From Streptomyces sp. NBC_00510 (lineage in GTDB: Bacteria; Actinomycetota; Actinomycetes; Streptomycetales; Streptomycetaceae): a stretch of 64,000 nt of DNA. Below are positions 43,094-51,309 of this stretch, piece by piece. The notes beneath the pieces were generated by a model. That model did not search any database, was not told the DNA's origin, and saw only the letters and a program-made list of their open reading frames with translations. Within the stretch, counting starts at the first letter, position 1. The number at the start of each line of letters is the position of its first letter. A program made the position numbers and the translations under genes. Location of the stretch: contig CP107851.1 in the NCBI GenBank assembly GCA_036013505.1, forward strand, positions 1,798,001 to 1,862,000, given 5' to 3'.

Positions 43094-43669
43094 GTGAAGC
43101 TTTCCGAGTGGGCGGCACGCAACGGCGTGCACTACCAGACCGCGTGGGCGTGGGCGAAAGAGGGCCGTATGCCGGTCCCAGTGCGCCAGACGCCATCCGG
43201 CACGTGGCTGGTCGACGAGCCCGCCTCGGAGACGTCCGGCCGCGTCGTGGCGTACTGCCGGGTTTCGTCGGCGGACCAGAAGCCGGACCTTGACCGGCAG
43301 GTGGCCCGCGTGGTCCAGGGGGCCACCGGTCTCGGCCTGCCGGTTGCGGAGGTCGTGACCGAGGTCGGCTCGGGGCTGAACGGGCGGCGCCGCAAGCTGC
43401 ACCGGGTTCTGTCCGACCCACAGGCGGCTGTGATCGTGGTCGAGCACCGCGACCGGCTGGCCCGGTTCGGCGTCGAGCACCTCGAAGCGGTCCTGTCGGC
43501 GTCCGGGCGGCGCCTAGTCGTCCTCGACCCCACCGAGACAGCAGATGACTTGGTGCGCGACATCACCGAGGTGCTGACGTCGATGTGTGCGCGTCTGTAC
43601 GGGCGGCGGGCGGCGAAGAACCGGGCCGCTCGCGCGGTGGCTGTGGCAACCGGCGAGGCCTCCGAGTGA
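43094..43669 (+). CDS. tnpA: IS607 family serine recombinase TnpA
   Basis: The 191-residue protein has an N-terminal MerR-type helix-turn-helix (KLSEWAARNGVHYQTAWAWA) that would bind the element ends, then a serine-resolvase domain: VVAYCRVSSADQ with the catalytic serine at about residue 58, DLDRQVARVV, and the conserved VVEHRDRLARFGVEHLEAVL. Length and domain order are standard for IS607 transposases. The GTG lies 6 bases after TATCTT (43082-43087), a probable leaderless start. The stop overlaps the start of tnpB, so the two are co-translated. Confidence 0.93.
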   Translation: MKLSEWAARNGVHYQTAWAWAKEGRMPVPVRQTPSGTWLVDEPASETSGRVVAYCRVSSADQKPDLDRQVARVVQGATGLGLPVAEVVTEVGSGLNGRRRKLHRVLSDPQAAVIVVEHRDRLARFGVEHLEAVLSASGRRLVVLDPTETADDLVRDITEVLTSMCARLYGRRAAKNRAARAVAVATGEASE

Positions 43670-45123
43670 AGAAGTTCCGGCCGCAGTCCGGGTTCGTGGC
43701 GCAGGCGTACCGCTTCGCTCTGGACCCGAACGCCGTCCAGGAGCGTACGCTGCGTTCGCACTGCGGCGCGGCCCGCGCGGCGTACAACTGGGCTGTTGGC
43801 TGGGTGACCGCCTCGTGGTGGCAGCGCCGCGCGGAGGAGTCCTACGGCGTCCCCGAGGCCGCGCTAACGCAGTGGCGGCCGTGGTCGCTGCCGTCGCTGC
43901 GGAAGGCGTTCAACGAGGCCAAGCACACCGACCCCAGGTTCGCGGACTGGTGGGAGGAGAACTCCAAAGAGGCGTACTCCACCGGTCTGGCGAACGCGTC
44001 GGCGGCGTTCGACAACTACGCGAAGTCGAAGAACGGCAAGCGCAAGGGCGCCCGAATGGGTGCGCCGCGGTTCAAGTCGAAGCGGAAGGCTCGCCTTGCC
44101 TGCCGGTTCACCACCGGCACGATCCGCGTGGACGCCGACGGCCGGCATGTGACGCTGCCGAGGCTGGGCACGATCCGTACCCACGAGCCCACCCTCAAGC
44201 TCCTCGCCCGCGTCCAGGCCGGGACGGCGCGGATCCTGTCTGCGACTGTGCGACACGAGCGCGGGCGCTGGTTCGTCTCCTTCCAGGTGGAGGTGAAGCG
44301 GGACATCGAGCGAGTCAAGCGTCCGGACACAGCGGTCGGGATCGACCTCGGAGTCAAGGCCCTCGCGGTGATGGCGGACAGCACGGGCGAGATCCGCACC
44401 GTCGCCAACCCCAAGCACTACGACACCGCGCTCAAGCAGCTGTGCCGCGCCTCCCGCGTCGTCTCCCGACGCCAGGGCCCCGACCGGCGCACCGGACAGC
44501 AACCCTCCCGCCGCTGGGAGAAAGCCAACGCCGCCCGCAACCGCGTGCACCACCGGGTCGCGAACCTCCGCGCGGACGCCCTGCACAAGCTCACCACGAG
44601 CGTTGCCGCCGAGTACAGCACGATCGTGGTCGAGGACCTCAACGTTGCCGGGATGCTCCGCAACCGGCGCCTCGCCCGCCGGATCGCCGACGCCGGGTTC
44701 GGCGAGATCCGCCGCCAGCTCACCTACAAGACCCGCCAGCGCCACGCCACCCACATCGTGGCCGCCGACCGCTGGTACCCGTCCTCCAAGACCTGCTCCG
44801 GGTGCGGCGCGGTGAAAGCCAAGCTGCCGCTGCACGTCCGGACCTACGAATGCGACGCCTGCCACCTGGTCGTCGACCGGGACGACAACGCCGCACTCAA
44901 CCTTGCCGCACTCGCGGTGGCCTGCATGACTGGTACCGGAGTGGCCGGAGACCAGGACACCGCCCCGGTGGTGTCGAAGCCTCGTGGAGCCGACCGTAAG
45001 ACCCGCGCCACCCGCCCCCGCCACAAGGCGGAGGCGGGGCGGGCAGGTGGCGCAACCCTGCCGCACCAGCGGCAGACAGAAGCGAGAGACCGTCCTCAAG
45101 CCGAAGCCCTCACGCTTTGGTGA
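43666..45123 (+). CDS. tnpB: TnpB RNA-guided nuclease of an IS607-type element
   Basis: The 485-residue protein has an N-terminal OrfB helical domain (AYRFALDPNAVQERTLRSHC; AAYNWAVGWV) and a RuvC-like nuclease. The three acidic residues are present: Asp 227 in VGIDLGVKALAV, Glu 323 in VVEDLNVAGM and Asp 406 in DRDDNAALNL. A zinc ribbon has CSGCG at 377-381 and CDAC at 396-399. Family members are usually about 400 residues; here about 65 basic, low-complexity residues follow the last motif. Known TnpBs cut DNA guided by RNA from the element's right end. The GTG start overlaps the tnpA stop. Confidence 0.94.
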   Translation: MKKFRPQSGFVAQAYRFALDPNAVQERTLRSHCGAARAAYNWAVGWVTASWWQRRAEESYGVPEAALTQWRPWSLPSLRKAFNEAKHTDPRFADWWEENSKEAYSTGLANASAAFDNYAKSKNGKRKGARMGAPRFKSKRKARLACRFTTGTIRVDADGRHVTLPRLGTIRTHEPTLKLLARVQAGTARILSATVRHERGRWFVSFQVEVKRDIERVKRPDTAVGIDLGVKALAVMADSTGEIRTVANPKHYDTALKQLCRASRVVSRRQGPDRRTGQQPSRRWEKANAARNRVHHRVANLRADALHKLTTSVAAEYSTIVVEDLNVAGMLRNRRLARRIADAGFGEIRRQLTYKTRQRHATHIVAADRWYPSSKTCSGCGAVKAKLPLHVRTYECDACHLVVDRDDNAALNLAALAVACMTGTGVAGDQDTAPVVSKPRGADRKTRATRPRHKAEAGRAGGATLPHQRQTEARDRPQAEALTLW

Positions 45124-45185
45124 TGTGACGGACCTTCCAGGCAGAAATGCCCGGAATGCTGAGAGCCGCTGAGGCTCTGAGCAAC
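45100..45185 (+). ncRNA. possible omega-RNA scaffold at the right end
   Basis: After the tnpB stop the element carries about 60 bases, with a stem AGAGCC (45162-45167) paired with GGCTCT (45173-45178) around GCTGA, 7 bases before the inferred right boundary. TnpB guide RNAs are known to start inside the end of tnpB and finish at the element's right end, with the flanking DNA supplying the guide. The upstream limit given is arbitrary. Only the location and this hairpin support the call. Confidence 0.45.
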
Positions 45186-45211
45186 GGCAGCGGTCCACGG
45201 ACTCCCGGAAG
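45186..45211. repeat. 95-bp repeat, copy B, right part
   Basis: GGCAGCGGTCCACGG (45186-45200) is identical to 42908-42922 in copy A, followed after a 3-base versus 1-base difference by the shared CCCGGAAG. It continues copy B after the insertion and would act as the guide source for a TnpB RNA. Confidence 0.7.
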
Positions 45212-45328
45212 GCGCACCGGCGAGGGGATGTCCGGTCGCGCGGGCCGACCGCGTACCAGAAGCGGTGCGGCGCGGTGCGCCGGAGGCGGTCTGGTGCGGT
45301 GCCGCGCGGTGGGCTACGTTGCCGCGCC

Positions 45329-46450
45329 ATGACGCCGATGACGCCGATGGGGACGATGGGGACGATGCGACGGGTGTGGACGGCCGTGCTGTGCGGGGCG
45401 GCGCTCGCCGCGCTGACGGCGGCCCCGGCCCACGCGGCGGGTGAACGGCCCGGTCCGCGCTGGGAGCTGAAGGAGACCGGCAGCACCGCGCGGTTCCGCG
45501 GGCTGGCGGCGGTCAGCAGGAACACCGCCTGGGTGGCCGGTTCCGAGGGCAAGGTGCTGCTCACGGTGGACGGCGGACGCCACTGGGCGGACGTGTCGCC
45601 ACCGGGCGTCGCCGAGCTGCAGTTCCGCGACGTCGAGGCGTTCGACGCGCGGCGCGCGGTGGTGCTGGCGATCGGCGAGGGCGAGGCGTCCCGTGTGCTG
45701 CGCACCCAGGACGGCGGCGCGACCTGGACGGAGACCTTCCGCAACACCGACCCCCGCGCCTTCTACGACTGCGTCACCTTCTTCGACGACCGGCACGGCC
45801 TCGCCGTCAGCGACCCGGTCGACGGCAGGTACCGGATGCTGTCCACCGGTGACGGCGGCCGCAGTTGGCGGGTGCTGCCCTCCGCCGGCATGCCCCCCGC
45901 GCTCGCGGGCGAGGCCTCGTTCGCGGCGAGCGGTCAGTGCCTGGTGAGCCGTGGCCCGCGCGACGTGTGGCTGGCGACGGGCGGGGCGTCGCAGGCCCGC
46001 GTCCTGCACTCCCGCGACCGGGGGCTGACCTGGACCGTGACGGCCTCCACCCTGCCCGCGGGCGACCCCGCGAAGGGCGTGTTCGCGCTGGCGTTCCGCG
46101 ACGCGCGGCACGGGATCGCCGTGGGCGGGGACTACCGCCCCGACCAGGCCTCCCCCGACGCCGCCGCGGTGTCCCGCGACGGCGGCGCCACCTGGACCGG
46201 CTCCGGACGCCCCCCGGCCGCCTACCGTTCGGGGGTGACCTGGCTGCCGTACTCCTCGCGCGCGGCGATCGCGGTCGGGCCGTCCGGCAGCGACCTGAGC
46301 CTGGACGGCGGCCGGACCTGGCGGACGTTCGACCCCGGGTCCTACGACACCGTCGACTGCGCCCCGGACCTGGGCTGCTGGGCCGCCGGTGAGCAGGGCC
46401 GCGTCGCACGCCTGGGGATCGGCTCCGGCGGCGGGGCCTCCCGCCCGTAG
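45329..46450 (+). CDS. secreted BNR/YCF48-like beta-propeller protein
   Basis: The 373-residue protein starts with the repeat MTPMTPMGTMGTMRR and a signal peptide (VWTAVLCGAALAALTAAPAHAAG). The mature part has repeated blades with the BNR/Asp-box motif S/T-x-D-G-G-x-x-W: LLTVDGGRHW, RTQDGGATW, STGDGGRSW, HSRDRGLTW, SRDGGATW and SLDGGRTW. This is a YCF48/sialidase-like propeller with unknown ligand; automatic pipelines often call such proteins oxidoreductase without support. ATG 45329 or the later ATG 45365 (MRRVWTA) may be the true start. A TACGTT hexamer lies 8 bases before 45329. Confidence 0.82.
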   Translation: MTPMTPMGTMGTMRRVWTAVLCGAALAALTAAPAHAAGERPGPRWELKETGSTARFRGLAAVSRNTAWVAGSEGKVLLTVDGGRHWADVSPPGVAELQFRDVEAFDARRAVVLAIGEGEASRVLRTQDGGATWTETFRNTDPRAFYDCVTFFDDRHGLAVSDPVDGRYRMLSTGDGGRSWRVLPSAGMPPALAGEASFAASGQCLVSRGPRDVWLATGGASQARVLHSRDRGLTWTVTASTLPAGDPAKGVFALAFRDARHGIAVGGDYRPDQASPDAAAVSRDGGATWTGSGRPPAAYRSGVTWLPYSSRAAIAVGPSGSDLSLDGGRTWRTFDPGSYDTVDCAPDLGCWAAGEQGRVARLGIGSGGGASRP

Positions 46451-46459
46451 CCTGCGTTC

Positions 46460-46891
46460 GTGAACCGCAGACGCCGCAAGAAGCTGAGCCGAGCCCTCGT
46501 GTGGGCCGCGAGGAGCGGTGAGACCGGGACCGTGCGCCGGCTCCTGCGGCGCGGCGCCTCCCCCGAACTCCCGGACGCGGACGGGACGACACCGCTGTAC
46601 GCGGCGTCGGCCCACGGCGCGGCGGACGTGGTGGGGCTGCTGCTCACGGCGGGGGCCCTGCCCGACACCGAGAGCGGTCATGGGGACGAGGGCACACCCC
46701 TGTGCGGGGCCGCGTGCTGGGGACACACCGAGACGGTGCGCCGCCTCCTCGCCCAGGGTGCCGATCCCCGCCTGCGCGAGGACCGGGGCACGGGGCTCAC
46801 GCCGCTCGAATGGGCCGAGCGCGGCCCGTACCCGCAGACGGCGGCACTGCTGCGCGCCGCGGCAGATTCCCGTCCGCCCACGGCCGGGTAG
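46460..46891 (+). CDS. ankyrin repeat protein
   Basis: The 143-residue protein has a basic start (NRRRRKKLSRALVWAARSGE) and about three to four ankyrin repeats: TGTVRRLLRRGASPELPDAD, GTTPLYAASAHGAADVVGLL, GTPLCGAACWGHTETVRRLL and GLTPLEWAERGPYPQTAALL. It is a protein-binding scaffold with unknown partner. The GTG at 46460 lies 6 bases after TAGCCT (46448-46453), whose TAG is also the stop of the upstream gene, so the promoter overlaps that stop codon and the transcript is probably leaderless. Confidence 0.9.
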   Translation: MNRRRRKKLSRALVWAARSGETGTVRRLLRRGASPELPDADGTTPLYAASAHGAADVVGLLLTAGALPDTESGHGDEGTPLCGAACWGHTETVRRLLAQGADPRLREDRGTGLTPLEWAERGPYPQTAALLRAAADSRPPTAG

Positions 46892-46966
46892 GACGGCCAG
46901 ATGGCACGGCGCGCCGGTACGGTCCCGCGGTGCGGGACCGTACCGGCGCGCCGCCGGACGTCCTGG

Positions 46967-47863
46967 TTACGCGACCGGGCGGGGGCGTCCCCGTCCACGG
47001 GTGAGGCTGTAGCCGCCGATGCCCGCGAGCGCGCCCAGCACGCCCCCGGCCGCGGTCCAGATCCAGCGGTCGGACCACCAGCCGCCGCCCCAGCCGTCCT
47101 CGGGCTGGGACAGACCGGCCGGCACCGGCGAGGCGCTCGGGTCGGCCGCCTCGTCCGCCGCCTCGTCGGACTCCTCCGTCGCGGAGGCGGACGGCACGGC
47201 GTTGGGGTCGAGGGTGGCCCCGGCCTTGGCGACGGGGGTGAGCGGGGCGGCGAGTTCGCCGTCGACGGCCTTGGAGCCGCCCGCGTCCGTCGAGGTGGTG
47301 CCGACCTGTGCCTGCACCGGCAGGCCGAGGTCCTCGTCTGGGAGACGCAGCACGGTCAGGCGGATGTAGTACGCGCCCGGGAGCGGGTCGTCGGCCCAGG
47401 CCTCGGACCACGCACGGACGGTGCGCAGCCGGCAGCTCAGCTCCAGCTGGGTGTCCTGCGCGGACGCCGTCCTGGTCGGCTTGCCCGCGGTGCACGCCTG
47501 ACGGCGGCGCAGGCCGTCGTAGACGTCGAGCTGCCAGGTCTGGTCGCCGTGCCGGCTCGCGGACTCCGGCAGGCCGACCGTCGCGGAGACCGTGGGCACC
47601 TCGCCCACCGCGGCCGGGAACACCCAGTACAGGTAGTCGCCGGTGGAGGCGCTGGTCGGGACGGTCCGCACCCCCGGCCGGAGGTTCCCGGCGGTCCGGA
47701 AACCGGTGCCGGGCTGGACCGTCTCCTCGGTGGCCCCCGTGCCGCTCGCGCCCGGGCTGGGCGTGGCGTCGTCCGCGGCGGCGGTGCCCGCTCCGGCGGC
47801 GAACAGGGCCGCGCCCGCGAGCAGTACGGCGGCCGCCCGGCGCGCCGTTCGGATGGTACGCAT
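46967..47863 (-). CDS. secreted protein with C-terminal membrane anchor, partner of VWA gene
   Basis: The 298-residue protein has a signal peptide (RTARRAAAVLLAGAALFAAG...AAA), a beta-rich extracellular domain (GDYLYWVFPAAVGEVPTVSA; DQTWQLDVYDGLRRRQACTA; GAYYIRLTVLRLPDEDLGLP), an acidic, Ser/Pro-rich stalk (SASATEESDEAADEAADPSA) and a C-terminal helix (WIWTAAGGVLGALAGIGGYS) with a basic tail. Its ATG overlaps the stop of the VWA gene as TGATG, so the two are co-translated and probably act together at the cell surface. Ribosome site GGAGG is present. No enzyme motif is visible. Confidence 0.85.
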   Translation of the reverse strand: MRTIRTARRAAAVLLAGAALFAAGAGTAAADDATPSPGASGTGATEETVQPGTGFRTAGNLRPGVRTVPTSASTGDYLYWVFPAAVGEVPTVSATVGLPESASRHGDQTWQLDVYDGLRRRQACTAGKPTRTASAQDTQLELSCRLRTVRAWSEAWADDPLPGAYYIRLTVLRLPDEDLGLPVQAQVGTTSTDAGGSKAVDGELAAPLTPVAKAGATLDPNAVPSASATEESDEAADEAADPSASPVPAGLSQPEDGWGGGWWSDRWIWTAAGGVLGALAGIGGYSLTRGRGRPRPVA

Positions 47864-49143
47864 CAGTTGGTCCTCCAGACGGCGACGCGCCAGCGCGAGA
47901 TCCAGCCCCACAGCACACCGGCGACGAGGCCGGTCACGACCAGCAGGGCCAGCAGCCACCAGCCGCGGCCCAGGCCGAAGGAGGCGACGTCGGACGGCTC
48001 GTCGGGCGAGGAGACCAGGTCGACGCTGAGTTCGAGCGGCAGGCCCGGGGTGCGCTTCACGGCGTCCGGGGCGGAGAAGGAGTTGCTGACCTCGATGCAC
48101 ACGGTGCGGGCGGCCGCGGCGTCGTCGTCGTCGCGCTCCGGCCAGGCGTAGCGCAGACCGGAGGAGATGACGTCGGTGCGTCCGCTGCCCGCTTCCGAGC
48201 CGCGGACGAGTTCCCGGCCGCCGGAGGTGACGGCCCGTACGAGGACGCCGTAGTCGCGGTTGACGGCGCGGTCGGCGCCGACGCTGACGGAGGCGCGCAG
48301 TTCCTGGCCGTCGGTGACGCTCACCCGGTACCAGCGGTGCTCGGTGAACGCCTCGCGGTCGCTGTAGACGCCGGCCCCGAGCAGCGGGGCGTCGGCGCAA
48401 CGGTCGGCGCCCTGGGTCACGGTGGGGGTGACGACCACGTTGTCGGCGGAGCGGTCGACGAGTTGCTTGATGCGGTCGGAGAGCTGGTCGGCGTGGTCGA
48501 CGGCGGTGTAGGTACCGCCGGTGGCCTCGGCGATGCAGCTCAGCTGCTCGCGGATCTTGGTGTTGGGCACCAGGCCGAGGGTGTCGACGACCAGGTGGGT
48601 GCCCTCGGCGGCGAGTTCACGCGCGACCTCGCACGGGTCGAGCGGCTGGCAGGTGTCCTCGCCGTCGGTGATGAGCACGATCCGGCGGGTGCCGTCACCG
48701 CCCGCGAGGTCCTTGCCCGCGGCCTGCAGGGCGGGGCCGATCGGCGTCCATCCGGTGGGGGCGAGGGTGGCGACCGCGGTCTTGGCCTCGGTGCGGTCGA
48801 CGCTGCCGACCGGGTAGAGGGCCTCGGTGTCCTTGCAGCCGACCACCTTGTCCTTGCCGGGGTAGTTGGCGCCGAGGGTGCGTATGCCGAGCCGGACCTC
48901 GTCCGGTACGGCGTCGATGACCTCGTTGAACGCCTGCTTGGCCGCCGACATGCGGGACCTGCCGTCGATGTCGTTGGCCCGCATCGAGCCGCTGACGTCG
49001 AGCACGAGCTCGACCTTCGGGGCCTCGTGCGCGGTCTCCGGCCCGTCGTCCGCGGCGGCCGGCGCCGCGGCCGGGAAGAGCGCGGTGGCGAGGGTGGCCG
49101 CGAGGCCGCACAGCCCCACCGCCAGCCGTTTGCTTATGATCAT
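47863..49143 (-). CDS. secreted von Willebrand factor A domain protein with membrane anchor
   Basis: The 426-residue protein has a signal peptide (SKRLAVGLCGLAATLATALF) and a VWA domain whose metal-ion site is VELVLDVSGSMRAND (D-x-S-x-S), with TGWTPIGPAL and VLITDGEDTC completing the fold. A beta-rich domain follows (VYSDREAFTEHRWYRVSVTD) and then a C-terminal helix (WWLLALLVVTGLVAGVLWGW). It should be displayed outside the membrane and bind a protein ligand. The ATG lies 6 bases after TAGGAT (49150-49155), a probable leaderless start. It is coupled by TGATG to the downstream secreted protein. Confidence 0.9.
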   Translation of the reverse strand: MIISKRLAVGLCGLAATLATALFPAAAPAAADDGPETAHEAPKVELVLDVSGSMRANDIDGRSRMSAAKQAFNEVIDAVPDEVRLGIRTLGANYPGKDKVVGCKDTEALYPVGSVDRTEAKTAVATLAPTGWTPIGPALQAAGKDLAGGDGTRRIVLITDGEDTCQPLDPCEVARELAAEGTHLVVDTLGLVPNTKIREQLSCIAEATGGTYTAVDHADQLSDRIKQLVDRSADNVVVTPTVTQGADRCADAPLLGAGVYSDREAFTEHRWYRVSVTDGQELRASVSVGADRAVNRDYGVLVRAVTSGGRELVRGSEAGSGRTDVISSGLRYAWPERDDDDAAAARTVCIEVSNSFSAPDAVKRTPGLPLELSVDLVSSPDEPSDVASFGLGRGWWLLALLVVTGLVAGVLWGWISRWRVAVWRTN

Positions 49144-49561
49144 TGGCGGATCCTATGGAAGATCCGACTCCGCCCCCAACTCGGCCCGGGCCGCTCATCC
49201 GTGACCCTCCCCGCAGCGGACCACGCCTCGGGCCCGGGACACGGCGCTGACCAGCGACGGTCGACGGTCACCCCGCTCGTTCGGCTCGGCCGATCGGTCT
49301 GACGGACCGTCAGGTCAGATGTCCGGCCCGCCGCCGCCACACCTGCGGGACCACGCCGGTCACCTCCAGGCATTCATAGCGTCCCATTGACGATAAGTGG
49401 CTCCTCGTGCCAGGCTGACGCGGCATCATGCCGGAGATCCGTCCTGAACCGGCAGTCCCCGGGATGCCCCGGAACCGCTGCATTCGACCAGGACGGCGCT
49501 CGCTCCGCACCCGCCGTTCGGTCCGTCCCGCACGTGCCGCCGGATCACCTGGAGGACGCCC
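49144..49561. other. 418-bp intergenic region between VWA and ARH-fusion genes
   Basis: No gene is apparent. The left edge holds the VWA gene's -10 hexamer. CTGACGGACCGTCAG at 49299-49313 is a perfect 7-1-7 palindrome of the TetR-operator kind. TTGACG at 49387-49392 with CAGGCT 18 bases further on is a possible promoter for the rightward ARH-fusion gene, which would then have a long leader of about 140 bases. No stable attenuator was identified by eye. Confidence 0.5.
49299..49313. promoter_or_regulatory. perfect palindrome, possible TetR-type operator
   Basis: CTGACGG-A-CCGTCAG is an exact dyad, extended loosely by flanking TCTGAC...GTCAGA. It lies about 75 bp upstream of TTGACG and 249 bp upstream of the ARH-fusion start, and 156 bp from the VWA start. 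No regulator gene adjoins it. Confidence 0.45.
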
Positions 49562-51175
49562 GTGGCCCACACCCCCACACCCCATCCCCACCTGGACGCG
49601 CGGGCCGCCGACCGGGCCGCCGGGGTGTTGCTCGGCGCGGCCGTGGGCGACGCGCTGGGTGTGCCGTACGAGTTCAAGGCGACGCTGAGTGAGGATCAGC
49701 AGCCGCGGATGATCGGCGGCGGCCTGGGTCCGTACGAGCCCGGCGAGTACTCCGACGACACCCAGATGCAGGTCTGCATCGCCCAGGTAGCGGCGACCGG
49801 AGCGGATCTGCGGGACCCGGAGGCCCTGGACGCGATCGCCGCCAACTTCCAGGGCTGGCTGAGCGAAGGCGCCAGTGACGTCGGCAACCAGACCAGCCTC
49901 GTCCTGAGCACCGCCGCCCGCGCCCCTGGGTCGGCGGGCACGGCGATGAGGGAGGCCGCCCGCGAGTACACCGCCGGCAACGCGCGCAGCGCGGGGAACG
50001 GCTCGTTGATGCGGACCGGGATCGTCGCCCTCGCACACCTCGGTGACGCCGCGGCGATGGCCGAGGCCGCCATCGCCGTCAGCGCGCTCACCCACCCGGA
50101 CCCCGACTGCGTCGACGCCTGTGTGCTGTGGTGCTCCGGCATCCGCACCGCGGTGCTGTACGGCACCTTCGACGGCGTGCGCGACGGCCTGGACCTGCTC
50201 CCGGCCGAGCGCCAGGAGACGTGGGCGAAGCGGCTGGACGAGGCGGAGGCCAACCCGCCGCACCACTTCGGCAACAACGGCTGGGTCGTCCACGCGCTCC
50301 AGGCCGCCTGGTCGGCCATCACCCGCACCGCTGTTCCCGAACTGAACCCTGCCGAAGGCGGCTTCCCCGCCCGGCACCTGCGCCTCGCCCTGGAGGCGGC
50401 GGTACGCGCCGGAACGGACACCGACACCGTCGCGGCGATCGCGGGCGCCCTGCTCGGCGCGCGCTGGGGCTGCTCCGGCATCCCGCTGGAGTGGCAGCAG
50501 GCCGTCAACGGCTGGCCGGGGCTCACGGGTGCCGACCTGGTCCGGCTGGCCGTGCTCACCGCCCGGGGCGGGAACGACGACGATGCCGGCTGGCCCTCGG
50601 CGCCGCGCGTGCCGGACGGTGGCCACCCCGGCTTCGCCATCCCCCACCCGCACGACGACGGGGTGATCCTGGGCAACCTGGCCCTGGCCCAGGGCACCGA
50701 GCCGGTCGACGTCGACGCCGTGGTCTCGCTCTGCCGCGTCGGTTCGGACCCGCTCCTGCCCGGCACACCCGACGTCGAGCAGGTCCGCGTCTGGCTGGTC
50801 GACAGTGAGGGAGCGAACGCCAACCTCCACCACGTCGTGGACCAGGCCGCCCGCCAGGTGCTGCGGCTGCGCCAGGAGGGCAAGCGGGTCCTGCTCCACT
50901 GCCATGCCGGGCAGAGCCGCACCCCGGCCGTCGCCGCCGTCTACAGCCACCTGGCCACGGGCACCGATGCGCAGAGCGCGCTGCGGGACCTGCGCCGGGC
51001 GCTGACCGGTGGCTGGCACCTCCACGCGCACCCCGAACTCCAGTCCGCGGTCCACGATCTGACCGCCCCGGCGGCGGCCGCCGGAACCCGGATCGACGAG
51101 GGCAGGCGGGAGGCGTCCGATCCGGAACCCGACGCCGGGCAGCGGTCCCGGTGGGATCGCCACCCCGGTTGGTGA
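49562..51175 (+). CDS. ADP-ribosylglycohydrolase fused to a cysteine phosphatase domain
   Basis: The 537-residue protein has an ADP-ribosylglycohydrolase (DraG/ARH) domain in residues 15-305: GVLLGAAVGDALGVPYEF, the magnesium motif YSDDTQM near 64-69, SAGNGSLMRTG and TDTDTVAAIAGALLGARWG. After a linker, residues 365-500 form a second domain with VLLHCHAGQSRTPAVAAVYS, the C(X)5R loop of dual-specificity/tyrosine phosphatases (Cys 447, Arg 453), and a possible acid in WLVDSEGANAN. The first domain would remove ADP-ribose from a target; the second would remove phosphate. GGAGG lies 6 bases before GTG 49562. The substrate is unknown. Confidence 0.88.
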   Translation: MAHTPTPHPHLDARAADRAAGVLLGAAVGDALGVPYEFKATLSEDQQPRMIGGGLGPYEPGEYSDDTQMQVCIAQVAATGADLRDPEALDAIAANFQGWLSEGASDVGNQTSLVLSTAARAPGSAGTAMREAAREYTAGNARSAGNGSLMRTGIVALAHLGDAAAMAEAAIAVSALTHPDPDCVDACVLWCSGIRTAVLYGTFDGVRDGLDLLPAERQETWAKRLDEAEANPPHHFGNNGWVVHALQAAWSAITRTAVPELNPAEGGFPARHLRLALEAAVRAGTDTDTVAAIAGALLGARWGCSGIPLEWQQAVNGWPGLTGADLVRLAVLTARGGNDDDAGWPSAPRVPDGGHPGFAIPHPHDDGVILGNLALAQGTEPVDVDAVVSLCRVGSDPLLPGTPDVEQVRVWLVDSEGANANLHHVVDQAARQVLRLRQEGKRVLLHCHAGQSRTPAVAAVYSHLATGTDAQSALRDLRRALTGGWHLHAHPELQSAVHDLTAPAAAAGTRIDEGRREASDPEPDAGQRSRWDRHPGW

Positions 51176-51309
51176 GCCGCGTCCCGCGCCGAAACCCCCG
51201 GCCTCGGTCCCGCGTGAAACCGGGGCCGAGTCCGGGGCCGGGGCGGTGGCCGGCTGGACGTGGGCCCGCCTGCCTCCGGACCGCCGCGGTACGGTGCGTT
51301 CTGCACATT

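Larger units (their letters stand above)
43031..45185 (+). mobile_element. IS607-type transposon with tnpA and tnpB
   Basis: The element holds a MerR-headed serine recombinase and a TnpB gene overlapping by GTGA. Ends are inferred by comparing the split repeat copy B with intact copy A: left homology ends at about 43030 and right homology resumes with GGCAGCGG at 45186, giving about 2,155 bp. No terminal inverted repeats or clear target duplication are visible, which is known for IS607, and GG is present at both junctions, the dinucleotide that IS607 elements are reported to target. Boundaries may be off by a few bases. Both genes look intact. Confidence 0.8.

Noticed and set aside
45329..46450. 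Oxidoreductase annotation for the secreted BNR-repeat protein
   Set aside because: Only Asp-box propeller blades and a signal peptide are visible; no cofactor motif supports an oxidoreductase.
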